The notes: generated by a model from the letters alone, not told the origin. Shown: positions 8,951-18,732, counted from the stretch's first letter. The stretch is 20,185 nucleotides of DNA from Nemertoderma westbladi (GCA_032718475.1 JAUCBJ010001579.1:1-20185), one strand, 5' to 3'. Program-made: numbers and translations.

Positions 8951-9490
8951 GTATATACAAACCAGGTAGGCCTGCCACCCCTGCACATCCGTATATACAA
9001 ACCAGGTAGGCCTGCCATCCCTGCACATCCCTATTAATACCAGGTAGGCCTGCCATCCCTGCACATCCGTATGAATACCAGGTAGGCCTGCCATCCCTGC
9101 ACATCCGTATGAATACCAGGTAGGCCTGCCATCCCTGCACATCCATATTAATACCAGGTAGGCCTGCCATCCCTGCACATCCATATTAATACCAGGTAGG
9201 CCTGCCATCCCTGCACATCCGTATATACAAACCAGGTAGGCCTGCCACCCCTGCACATCCGTATATACAAACCAGGTAGGCCTGCCATCCCTGCACATCC
9301 CTATTAATACCAGGTAGGCCTGCCATCCCTGCACATCCGTATGAATACCAGGTAGGCCTGCCATCCCTGCACATCCGTATGAATACCAGGTAGGCCTGCC
9401 ATCCCTGCACATCCATATTAATACCAGGTAGGCCTGCCATCCCTGCACATCCATATTAATACCAGGTAGGCCTGCCATCCCTGCACATCC
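8951..9490. repeat. 270-bp higher-order repeat, two copies
   Basis: Seven monomers (two of 40 bp, five of 38 bp, total 270) recur as a block. The paired GTATATACAA monomers start at 8951 and 8991 and again at 9221 and 9261. The rare CCCTATTAAT monomer is at about 9029 and 9299. The order then continues as two GTATGAAT and two CATATTAAT monomers in both copies. Confidence 0.85.
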
Positions 9491-10217
9491 ATATTAATAC
9501 CAGGTAGGCCTGCCATCCCTGCACATCCATATTAATACCAGGTAGGCCTGCCATCCCTGCACATCCGTATGAATACCAGGTAGGCCTGCCATCCCTGCAC
9601 ATCAATATTAATACCAGGTAGGCCTGCCATCCCTGCACATCCATATGAATACCAGGTAGGCCTGCCATCCCTGCACATCCATATGAATACCAGGTAGGCC
9701 TGCCATCCCTGCACATCCATATGAATACCAGGTAGGCATGACATCCCTGCACATCCGTATAAATACCAGGTAGGCCTTCCATCCCTCCACATCCATATGA
9801 ATACCAGGTAGGCCTGCCATCCCTTCACATCCGTATGAATACCAGGTAGGCCTGCCATCCCTGCACATCCGTATGAATACCAGGTAGGCCTGCCATCCCT
9901 GCACATCCATATTAATACCAGGTAGGCCTGCCATCCCTGCACATCCATATTAATACCAGGTAGGCCTGCCATCCCTGCACATCCGTATGAATACCAGGTA
10001 GGCCTGCCATCCCTGCACATCCATATTAATACCAGGTAGGCCTGCCATCCCTGCACATCCATATTAATGCCAGGTAGGCCTGCCATCCCTGCACATCCGT
10101 ATATACAAACCAGGTAGGCCTGCCACCCCTGCACATCCATATTAATACCAGGTAGGCCTGCCATCCCTGCACATCCATATTAATACCAGGTAGGCCTGCC
10201 ATCCCTGCACATCCATA

Positions 10218-10810
10218 TTAATACCAGGTAGGCCTGCCATCCCTGGAAATCCATATTAATACCAGGTAGGCCTGCCATCCCTGCACATCCATATTAATAC
10301 CAGGTAGGCCTGCCATCCCTGCACATCCGTATGAATACCAGGTAGGCCTGCCATCCCTGCACATCCATATTAATACCAGGTAGGCCTGCCATCCCTGGAA
10401 ATCCATATTAATACCAGGTAGGCCTGCCATCCCTGCACATCCATATTAATACCAGGTAGGCCTGCCATCCCTGCACATCCATATTAATACCAGATAGGCC
10501 TGCCATCCCTGCACATCCGTATGAATACCAGGTAGGCCTGCCATCCCTGCACATCCATATTAATACCAGGTAGGCCTGCCATCCCTGGAAATCCATATTA
10601 ATACCAGGTAGGCCTGCCATCCCTGGAAATCCATATTAATACCAGGTAGGCCTGCCATCCCTGCACATCCATATTAATACCAGGTAGGCCTGCCATCCCT
10701 GCACATCCGTATGAATACCAGGTAGGCCTGCCATCCCTGCACATCCATATTAATACCAGGTAGGCCTGCCATCCCTGGAAATCCATATTAATACCAGGTA
10801 GGCCTGCCAT
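10218..10810. repeat. 190-bp higher-order repeat, three copies
   Basis: Five 38-bp monomers form a 190-bp block. The CCCTGGAAAT variant starts at 10393, 10583 and 10773, and the GCACATCCGT variant at 10321, 10511 and 10701. Both series are exactly 190 bp apart. Extra GGAAAT monomers at 10241 and 10621 mark local edits of the block. Confidence 0.88.
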
Positions 10811-11188
10811 CCCTGCACATCCATATTAATACCAGGTAGGCCTGCCATCCCTGCACATCCACATTAATACCAGGTAGGCCTGCCATCCCTGCACATCCAT
10901 ATTAATACCAGGTTGGCCTGCCATCCCTGCACATCCATATTAATACCAGGTAGGCCTGCCATCCCTGCACATCCATATTAATACCAGGTAGGCCTGCCAT
11001 CCCTGCACAGCCGTATGAATACCAGGTAGGCCTGCCATCCCTGCACATCCGTATATACAAACCAGGTAGGCCTGCCACCCCTGCACATCCATATTAATAC
11101 CAGGTAGGCCTGCCATCCCTGCACATCCATATTAATACCAGGTAGGCCTGCCATCCCTGCACATCCATATTAATACCAGGTAGGCCTG

Positions 11189-11657
11189 CCATCCCTGCAC
11201 AGCAGTGAATACCAGGTAGTCCGCCATCCCTGCACAGCAGTGAATACCAGGTAGTCCGTCATCCCTGTACAGCAGTGAATACCAGGTAGTCCGCCATCCC
11301 TGCACAGCCGGGAATACCAGGTAGTCCGCCATCCCTGCACAGCACAGCAGTGAATACCAGGTAGTCCGCCATCCCTGCACAGCTGTGAATACCAGGTAGT
11401 ACCAGGTAGTCCGCCATCCCTGCACAGCAGTGAATACCAGGTAGTCCGCCATCCCTGCACAGCCGGGAATACCAGGTAGTCCGCCATCCCTGCACAGCAG
11501 TGAATACCAGGTAGTCCGCCATCCCTGCACAGCCGGGAATACCAGGTAGTCCGCCATCACTGCACAGCTGTGAATACCAGGTAGTTCCAGGTAGTCCGCC
11601 ATCCCTGCACAGCCGTGAATATCAGGTAGTCCGCCATCCCTGCACAGCCGTGAATAA
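11189..11657. repeat. 35-bp minisatellite derived from the 38-bp array, about 13 copies
   Basis: The array continues in phase with a shorter related unit: CCATCCCTGCACAGC, then AGTGAATACCAGGTAGTCCG. It shares the ends of the 38-bp unit but has lost about three bases in the middle, and GGCCTG has become GTCCG. Small internal duplications occur, such as ACAGCACAGC near 11340 and repeated CCAGGTAGT near 11400 and 11585. The change at 11188/11189 is sharp, with no mixed zone. Confidence 0.93.
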
Positions 11658-11877
11658 GTACCGTTAGTCCTTACCATTTATGAACAACCATGAGAATACG
11701 GTATTTCATATGGAAGTAGTTAAGAGAGTTCGGTATTTCGGTGATACGTGATTGTTTACATTTATTTTAACATTTTATTTTCCGAATTGACATAATAATG
11801 AACCTTAGAACAGAATATTACACTATAATATGAATAAACTTTGTCAAACAGTAGCAAAAATATAATATTTGAATTAC
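11658..11877. other. short AT-rich spacer and start of an intron
   Basis: Sequence between the 35-bp array and the splice donor of the exon at 11878-12066. If that exon model is right, this is the 5' end of its intron, which would then extend into the minisatellite. No exon is seen. Confidence 0.4.
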
Positions 11878-12066
11878 CTGGTCATCAGTGTGATAGTAAC
11901 AAACTCTGGGAGAGTCGCTCAAAGGTAAAACTTTTATATCAACAACATCTAGTATTTCGTAGTGACCAAGAATGATAATAGCCGCGAATCCAAGACTTAA
12001 TATAATGAAGAAAACTAGAAGAATGGTTAGGAAACATTGGCAAGCTCCTCCACCCTCCTTACCCAT
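11878..12066 (-). CDS. first exon of an unidentified membrane protein
   Basis: The ATG at 12066 has a strong context (AAC before ATG). The 63 codons give MGKEGGGACQC, then a hydrophobic segment of about 24 residues (11-34, FLTILLVFFIILSLGFAAII), then about 29 soluble residues ending in CYYHTDDQ. The exon closes at GACCAG|GTAATT, phase 0. A TTTTCCAG acceptor lies just upstream of the ATG, so a 5' untranslated intron is possible. With a short N-terminal cytosolic stub the helix is probably a signal anchor (type II). Gly2 and Cys9/Cys11 could be lipidated, although position 6 is Gly rather than Ser/Thr. I do not recognise the family. Downstream exons should lie at lower coordinates, beyond or across the minisatellite, and were not identified. 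Confidence 0.55.
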
Positions 12067-12330
12067 GTTGGTTGAAATTGCTGGAAAATTTGTAATATTA
12101 ATTAATATTAAAGTCGATTATATCGGCTTTATCAGGTACTAATTTAGCTATCGCATCCGCGGTATCCTTATCTCTAAAATTACGCTATTATTACTTGAAG
12201 GGAATAATCCTGATTTTAGCAACAAAACGTTTGGCTGGAATAAGACAAGACCTAACCATATAATAATTGGTGCTATTGATTAGAAGTAAAAGTACCTAAT
12301 GGAGGCCGTCGCGTCTATTAAAGGTGGTAA
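12067..12330. other. spacer upstream of the membrane-protein exon
   Basis: AT-rich sequence with no recognisable feature apart from the TTTTCCAG acceptor-like site at its lower edge. It could hold the promoter of the exon at 11878-12066. Confidence 0.35.
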
Positions 12331-12516
12331 TTAGGTGGATTTAGAAAAGGAAGTGATAGGATCAAGGTTCCTTAATAACTGTGTGGGGAACTCCTTCAAT
12401 AAATCAGCTTCCTCAATGGACTTTCGACCTTGATCATAGATACCGCGATGGATTTGTTGATAATTAAATTTCAATCTTTGTGATTCAAATACCGTAGTAT
12501 AATGTCCCTTTCCCAA
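12331..12516 (-). CDS. hypothetical short ORF or 3' exon, unrecognised
   Basis: About 61 codons ending at a TAA, including SQRLKFNYQQIHRGIYDQG and SIEEADLLKEFPTQLLRNLD. The charged, amphipathic composition is more protein-like than most open frames here. There is no ATG near the start: the frame begins at TTG codons after an upstream stop, and an ATAATTAG acceptor-like site lies about 15 bases upstream. It would therefore be a terminal exon of a gene to the right. No family is recognised, and a chance frame or an old transposon fragment is equally possible. Confidence 0.22.
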   Translation of the reverse strand: MGKGHYTTVFESQRLKFNYQQIHRGIYDQGRKSIEEADLLKEFPTQLLRNLDPITSFSKST

Positions 12517-12540
12517 TCCCTCGTCCCCTAATTATAAATT

Positions 12541-13611
12541 TCTTATTATCAATAATAGCATTCTACACTGAATGATAAAGGAAAATACTGCTAACGCAGT
12601 ATTTCTACAAACTTCACTTCCCTATACTATTGTCGCAATCAAATGCTGCGTATAATTGTAGTTGTATTAGGTTTCCCTCCGGCCTTACCGGTTGGTACTC
12701 CGTGCCATTCGGCATGTTTGAGCATCGTATCCGGTTAATGAGCTACACTAGTTGGGCACTCACTTCACTACCTACCTGGTACTTGGCTGAGTGATAAATC
12801 ATTGATTGCAAAATTTTATTACATGAAACAGTTTATATTTCAGTTTTAATTCCCATAAATTTAATTTTACAAACTAAAATTTCCCCCAACTTTCTGTTGT
12901 TATTTTGACAGGATTTCTGATTGCATGATTGTATTTGTTTTGCGTGAAATATGGAGATTACATTACTGAATCTATTTTTTAGCCCGTTTCATTTTTCAAT
13001 ATGTATATAATTTGTGTATATCTTGATTTATCTTTATACTATTAAGTGTGTTGTGATGATGCTTTCTCTGCGTTATTGTGCTAAATGTTGTTCTTCTGTT
13101 TTTTTTGTGTGATACAGTAAATAATGTGTATGCATGAGCGTGACAAAATGTATATTAATATTTTCCTTTAAATATTAAAAAAATATATTTTTAGCCTGTT
13201 CCTGAAAATACCTGTTTGTTTCTAATTATTTTTTTCTGCTGAATATTAAGTTACGTATAAGTTGTTTTCTTTTGCTCACCTGTTACTATTGTAGATAGTA
13301 GTCACTTTGTTCGATTGTCGCTGGAGAAATAATTCTTTAGAAATATTTAAATCTTTATGTTTTAAATTGTAAGAGAAAGAAGTAATTCCTTATATTTACG
13401 GCGGTAAAGTAAAGTAAAGTTATCTGTGAACGTAACCACGAAACACCGGAGCTAAGCCACACAGGGAAGGCGCCACACTAACTCCCAAGGAAAAATACTA
13501 TGCTTATCTAACTTTTTGTTACTCACCCAGCTTATGCCAGGTTCCCACCATTACAGCTGGTAATAATATTTAATGTTTTACTTAAACTCGATAATAATGA
13601 AAATGTTTCAG
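12541..13611. other. AT-rich intergenic or intronic stretch
   Basis: No exon is recognisable. Bases 12675-12790 are less AT-rich, with several short palindromic words, and may be an old dispersed element. A short (GTAAA)n run occurs near 13403-13420. The rest is low-complexity T-rich sequence. Confidence 0.4.
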
Positions 13612-13836
13612 GCCCATGTGAAGAATACCAGGTTTTCACAAAAAACCCAGGTTACATTATGCCGAATCTAACCAAAACAATAAACGAATTTGAAACTGTA
13701 CATGTTATAAGAAATAATTTAGCGCTTTAAAATAGTCCTGGCCTACTTAGGAGGAGACATTTAAAATAACACAATGTTTCCATAAATAAATAAAAAGACG
13801 ACCGAAAAGTGAAAACCTGGTATTCGTCAGATGGGC
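13612..13836. mobile_element. MITE-like element with 28-bp terminal inverted repeats
   Basis: Bases 13612-13639 (GCCCATGTGAAG, then AATACCAGGTTTTCAC) and 13809-13836 are inverted copies with two mismatches over 28 bp, and the whole element is 225 bp. The interior is AT-rich with no coding capacity. The size and long inverted ends fit a non-autonomous DNA transposon. A target duplication is not certain: ATGTTT occurs near both sides but not flush with the ends, so no superfamily is assigned. Confidence 0.6.
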
Positions 13837-16041
13837 GATGTTTTACATCCGTAGCGTGTTTTATTTTGTACAATGTGGAAAGGGCCAGGAAGATTGATAA
13901 AAAATAGATATAAATGGGAATTAAATTGAAACATGTAGAAAATTAAGATTAAATTATATAAATTGTAAAAAAATTTGGATGTATTATTTCATTTATAGTT
14001 CAACAATAATGAACTATTGAGAATTTAAAGTACAGATACTGAAACTAAGAAATCGGTGGGCTTCTAAATGAGAACAAAGGATACGGGAATTCCGGGCAGG
14101 AAGCAAAACTATGTGGACTAAATAAAAGGGAGTATAAAACGTGGGAAGAGAAATAAAAATACGTGAAATAAAAATACGATGAAAACTCTCGCGCGGAAAT
14201 GGTCTAAAAAGTGAGAGCTGGTATTATTAAAATAAAGATCAGTGAAATTGTAATCATTAAACTGACTAGAACGCCATCAAGATGGCTTTAAACGAACCTG
14301 TCTTAAACTGACTCCAAGAAACATGGGATTGGAAGATGCAAACCAAGAATGACTTGCATCAACCAAAAAACTGCCTCCCATCTAATGTAATACACATTCG
14401 CCTAGGCAAACAAATCATAATCACAATAACTGCGATGTATGAAATGTTATCCATATCCGTAACCTGGGAAACGGCCCCAAGGAGCAGTTTATTCTGAGGA
14501 GGGGTCTTTCTGTATTAGAAAAATATAATAAAGAATACGAATTATTTATACCTAATACATTCTCAGTTAGCCTAATAAAAACATAGGAGCAACCAATACA
14601 ACATATATTAATGATAGTACATAGAAGCCTCCTATGAAAATTTGTGAAATCTTCCATTAACTCTACAACAGCCGTTGGTAACCGGCTTGCACCCGCAAGT
14701 TTTTCGTGAGTTTTATGGTTTTGTTAGTTTAATCGACAGCTGTTGTAAACGTCCCAGATATACAAAACCTACTAAGCCTATACATTATAATTGATCTTAG
14801 CCTAAGTTGATGACAGTATTATAACGATGACAATAGGCCCTATAGATACATACGATATATAAATGATGTACTGCTTGACATTACACTAACTGACAGAATA
14901 GAATAGAGATAGAACAATAATTTACGATATAATTAATATACGTAACTCAAATTGAGAATAAGTAGAGAAATATTGTTCAGCTGTAAAAGTGTAGTTGTGG
15001 GTATTTAATTTCGCGTTACATAATGTTGATAATATGCTAATATTTTGTATATCGCAGATCGAATCGTTCCCAACTTTTTTATTCAACAACTAGATACTAA
15101 TGGATAAATAGTCGTGCTAAAAATCTTTGCGTACCTGCTTGAGTTTTTGAGATATTGAATGGTTAAACACACACACACCCCCAACCACATCGTGTTTTTG
15201 ACATGAACTACCCAGTCTAAAGACAGGTTCGTTATAATAGCTGTAATAATATTTAAAACAATGCATTATTTTTGCATTACATCACGCAGTAAAATAATAA
15301 AATATTACAATACAATAATGTAGCGGCATTGAAACTCATAATTCTATCGTAACATTGTTTCCTGCCTGGTAAGCAAACTATTGTCTCAATCTAAAACGTC
15401 CATTACAGAAATAATAAATCTTTTATTTGATGTTACAATGAGATACAAAGACTTGAAATGAATGTGAATAAATAATATTTTATTATGCAGAAATTCCTCA
15501 AAAACGCAGAACTAACTGTTGAATAGAATGTACCAATGAATGCAACTGTCCTTCATCATTGGCCTATTCATCAGGGATAATCTCACTAACGGTAACTCTA
15601 TGGAGAGGTTTTCACTTAAAATCATCCACAGTGTAGGACATCTCACGGGAACTATAATGGGTTTGAAATCCGCAGTAAATGGGCGTTGTCGGTGCGGTGT
15701 AACACAGGGCGTGGTACCTACACACACATACTGTACAGCCCCCCCCTTCTCATGCGTATCCTAAACCCGTACTACTACAGTATATTGTAATACCAATGTT
15801 TTCAAGCAACTCTGCATATTTTCATCGTTAGTTGGTATTTGCCAACGCAACGTACTGTACATCTGCTCTCTATTAAACGTAAACACCCACGCGTATTAAT
15901 TCAAAGAATATTATAATTAATTAATACATGGGTGTGTGTATCCGTAAATAGGAAATAATTTTGATAATTTAAGCAGGTTAGTTAGATTGATATGATATTT
16001 GAACCAAAATAAAACACGAGAGTCAATAGAACTGGATACAG
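13837..16041. other. AT-rich stretch without a recognised gene
   Basis: Scanning both strands shows only short, non-protein-like open frames (for example around 14421-14657 and 15512-15764). Minor structure includes a small GCCATC-AA-GATGGC hairpin at 14273-14286, two nearby TTAAACTGACT copies (about 14258 and 14303), a short CA tract near 15168, and an imperfect inverted repeat at 15882-15935. Confidence 0.4.
15882..15935. repeat. imperfect inverted repeat
   Basis: The left arm ACACCCACGCGTATTAATT is mirrored by AATTAATACATGGGTGT at 15919-15935 with a small gap, leaving a loop of about 17 bases. It may be a short foldback element or chance in AT-rich DNA. Confidence 0.5.
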
Positions 16042-16105
16042 TTTCTCAGCTGTTATTTGTCTCGATTTTCCCTTGGAAACGGTTGGGAATGTTTGAATGG
16101 CGAGG
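16042..16105 (+). mobile_element. fragment of the SINE 3' body
   Basis: The segment CTCAGCTGTTATTTGTCTCG followed by ATTTTCCCTTGGA resembles AATCAGCTGTTATTTGCGTC followed by GATTTTTCCACTGGA in the SINE at 17030-17222. Only the 3' body is present and it drifts after about 40 bases. No tRNA-like head is seen here. Confidence 0.35.
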
Positions 16106-17029
16106 TTTCATCGCGTCAAGAATAAAGGTTACATACAACATCAGAGTGGAAGTTTAATTAATGTATCAAAGTCAAAGTGTACACCATTCAAATATACATT
16201 GGGAAATATGACACGTCAAAGGTTGCAAAATTTCTATATAAAGTAAGTGAGTGTATACAATTTTGAACAATATATAAATATGGGGAATGCGCGCGCTTGT
16301 TGCAGAGGCGAAATAACAGTAGTTATAGGCATCAGGATGTAGGTCTATTGCCTGAGGCCTACAGATCGAGACATTTATGATGGGATCTTAAATACCTCCA
16401 TGATTATAAGTCCAGAGACCTTCCTCTTCCTCTTCCTCTCCCCGATCTATTTCTCAACGATTCGGATATAGGCATTACTACGGAAGTCAGGACTACGAGA
16501 CCTTCGGATACATAAGGGGAAGACAGGGGCATCTTTGAATAGTCTGTCCAGGATTTAAAAGTCCCATAGAATAAAACGTAACCTCGATTATTTAGGGCAG
16601 CAGTAGTACCAGTACTTATATATATAGGAGTCCATGCTGGGCTCTAACTGCAGAGGATACCAAATCTCTGGTACTACAGCTAGCTGAGTTCGCAGCATCT
16701 AAGCTGAGTTATAATAATATGAAACCACTCATTCACACAAAATCACCAATAATAAATTACAAAATATACCGGTCGCATTTCTCTATGGGTGTAACTGTCC
16801 TGCTTAAATTAGTAGTTAGTGTGTATAATTAATCATTGTGGCCGTGATGGTTCTGGTTCATGGTTAAATATACACTACCCTTTCATTATAGCGAGTGGTT
16901 AAAGACGGCCAAGTACGATAGGGTTGAGCACAGTGGCAGCATATGATGGTATTGGCAGATGGGAGGCCATGGGAAGGTAAATTGCGGACATACAAGGTAT
17001 CAGATAGTATTTCCAGGTCTATCTTTTAC
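16106..17029. other. non-coding stretch with short repeats
   Basis: No gene is recognised. It contains a (TTCCTC)n tract at about 16421-16443. A 14-bp inverted repeat with one mismatch (AGCAGTAGTACCAG at 16599-16612, complement at 16668-16681) is also present. The 100 bases before the SINE may belong to that element. Confidence 0.4.
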
Positions 17030-17222
17030 CTGAGCCGCTATCTGAATGGTTAGAGAGCGTCAGACTTCCAAGTTCCAACCCGGAGGTCAACAGTTCGATC
17101 CCACCTGGACGTCATTGCCGACTTTGTACAATTTTATTTTTAGAGTAATCAGCTGTTATTTGCGTCGATTTTTCCACTGGAGAGGGATAAATTTGTATTG
17201 CTTCGAAAGTCCCCCCCGAACT
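17030..17222 (+). mobile_element. tRNA-derived SINE
   Basis: The tRNA-like head carries an A-box-like TATCTGAATGGTTAGAGAG at about 17039-17057 and a B box CAGTTCGATCCC at 17091-17102, spaced as in a polymerase III internal promoter. An anticodon-loop-like CTTCCAA lies between. The body after 17110 ends in CTGGAGAGGGATAAATTTG and a short C run (17211-17217). Parts of this body recur at 16042-16105 and 18960-19049, and the head recurs on the minus strand at 7205-7300, as expected of a dispersed family. Chance open reading through the element is not coding. No flanking duplication was identified. Confidence 0.6.
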
Positions 17223-18178
17223 TTGACTATAATGTAACAATCATGCAACAATTCGAATGACGTCTTCACATTTTTTATTGACCAAATATTAATCAACACA
17301 TTTTCCGTCTCTCAAATCGATAGTGGTATATTTACATCAAAGTGACTTGCCTACATTAACATATTAAAATAAACGATGTAATTAACCAACAGAACTCTAA
17401 CGTCAATTTAACATACGATCCCAGGGTTGGGATTACCTGACCGAATGACGTATTACCGGGAGTGAAGTCCAACTTCTACAGGTACTACATACATCAACCA
17501 CGAAGTAATTATTGTTATGACAGTATGCAAACCCCACGCATTAGGTAGGCATTCTGTAATATAAAAGTATTCGGGGCGAGTCAAATCTGAGAGCCATCAT
17601 CAGCGTATAGGCTAATAAATACAGTAGCCATTTTCCAAATGTCTGTTTCTGTGCGGAATCCGTAATCGTCGGACGTCTATATAACTAGCCAATGACAACT
17701 GTTCGCTAAGATGACCGGGTGTTTTCGTCATACACGAAGCCCAAGACCTGTAACACTGTACATTAATCATTCATTTCAAGAATTTCCCAATGCGGACTGG
17801 GCAGACTGACGAGATTCTGATTCACAATTTGGAGGGCGGTTGGCGACATGCCATCGCATCAGGCAGATAACAGTAGTGGTAAGGGAAGAATTTATCTGCA
17901 GCATTATTTTGAAAAAAGACTAAAGAAATTTGTATTAACATATATAATATAAGCCCAACAATGATAGGGGCCTACAACTGTAGAACTGTATATGCAACTA
18001 AATTAAAAATCCCGCTATTGTGAATGCTGTTAGAGCTTTTCACCTAGATCGGAAGGAATCTCATCATTTTATCGACAGTCTTTTATCGAAAGAAAAAGTA
18101 ATTTGGGATGACTCATTATGAGCGAGCATTGAGCTCTGCAAGTACAGTAGTACAGGTACAAGTAGTATTAGTAGTAGA
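17223..18178. other. non-coding stretch, nothing recognised
   Basis: AT-rich to mixed sequence without protein-like frames, RNA genes or clear repeats. A TATATAA occurs near 17680 but has no gene associated with it. Confidence 0.4.
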
Positions 18179-18200
18179 TGTACCCTACTAGTAGGGTACA
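18179..18200. repeat. perfect 22-bp palindrome
   Basis: TGTACCCTACT and its exact complement AGTAGGGTACA meet with no loop, centred on ACTAGT. It is preceded by a GTAGTA-rich tract. It may be a binding site for a dimeric protein or chance; nothing nearby identifies a regulator. Confidence 0.85.
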
Positions 18201-18318
18201 AACAAAGCGGTTATTTAGTTCGTTTATTATTTTGGTTAGGGTTAGTTGTCAGGCCTCAACCATAATTAAAACTATTATGTTCCGCTAAATTTCTTAGATT
18301 ATGAGGTGATTATGGGTT

Positions 18319-18732
18319 ACAGTGGAAAGTGTATTTTTATACGGGGGTGAGACCTGGACACTGACTAAATCACTTGAACAACGAATTGATGGTTGCTATA
18401 CAACACTACTTAGGGCAGCCCTAAACATCAGCTGGAGACAACACATGACAAACGCCGAGCTTTATGGTACAATACCACCTGTATCAACCACCCTCCGTGA
18501 ACGCAGATTAAGATTCAGTGGGCACTGCTGACAAAGTAAAGACGAGGTCATACCAGATCTACTTCTCTGGCAACCAACTCATGGAAAGCGAAGTCGTGGA
18601 CGACCGGCCATAACATATATAGATCAACTTGAAATGGATACTGAACTTGGGAAAAATGAAATTGCGACAACTATGGAGAATCGGGAAGCCTGGAAGGATC
18701 TCATTTCCACTGTCCGAGTTCGCTCGACCTAG
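18319..18732 (+). pseudogene. C-terminal fragment of an RTE-type LINE reverse transcriptase ORF
   Basis: The frame reads TVESVFLYGGETWTLTKSLE, then a Cys-Tyr segment, then RERRLRFSGHC, a stop (TGA at 18529-18531), and continues in the same frame as LLLWQPTHGKRSRGRP, YIDQLEMDTELG and ENREAWKDLIS to a TAG at 18730. This is the region after the catalytic core of RTE-clade LINEs, where family members have LYGxETWTLT, RRLRxxGH, GRP and DRxxW. The YADD catalytic core is absent because the copy is 5'-truncated. At the internal stop, relatives usually have Trp-Arg, consistent with two G-to-A changes. It is a dead copy without frameshifts, so fairly young. Confidence 0.85.

Larger units (their letters stand above)
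7484..11188. repeat. 38-bp minisatellite, about 97 monomers
   Basis: The unit begins CCATCCCTGCACATCC and ends ATACCAGGTAGGCCTG, with a variable middle. Common variants are CATATTAATACC, CATATGAATACC, CGTATGAATACC, a 40-bp form with GTATATACAAACC, and a form with CTGGAAATCC in place of CTGCACATCC. Variants are not random. GTATGAAT and 40-bp types dominate about 8160-9870, and CATATTAAT dominates 9880-11180. Minus-strand reading is open in all three frames, giving a repetitive peptide of 38-residue period (MAGLPGINMDVQGWQAYLV and so on). This follows from a stop-free unit whose length is not a multiple of three. Each unit holds a StuI site (AGGCCT). Confidence 0.97.

Noticed and set aside
7484-11188. 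CRISPR array, because of regular repeats of about 38 bp.
   Set aside because: There are no unique spacers; the units are contiguous, and the surroundings are eukaryotic with introns.
7484-11188. Recurrent CAGGTAGG in every plus-strand unit as functional splice donors.
   Set aside because: It matches a donor, but no exon on the plus strand is recognisable nearby; most likely incidental.
7484-11677. Many long minus-strand open frames (up to about 366 codons) that look like a repeat protein.
   Set aside because: All are translations of the 38-bp and 35-bp minisatellite, equivalent in three frames, with no gene start, splice context or conserved domain. Reported as a repeat property instead.
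12675-12790. Possible second tRNA-like or SINE head.
   Set aside because: A weak A-box-like word exists on the minus strand, but no B box GTTCGA is present at the right distance.
14421-14657. A 78-codon minus-strand frame with hydrophobic residues.
   Set aside because: Composition follows the AT-rich DNA, with no splice signals or recognisable family.
15512-15764. Overlapping open frames on both strands.
   Set aside because: No family resemblance and no exon boundaries; the plus frame runs into a C-rich simple tract.
17672-17690. TATATAA as a promoter.
   Set aside because: No gene starts at a suitable distance and such words are common in AT-rich DNA.
18234-18246. GGTTAGGGTTAG resembling a vertebrate-type telomere repeat.
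   Set aside because: Only two units, next to dispersed elements, with single TTAGGG words elsewhere; far too short for an interstitial telomere.
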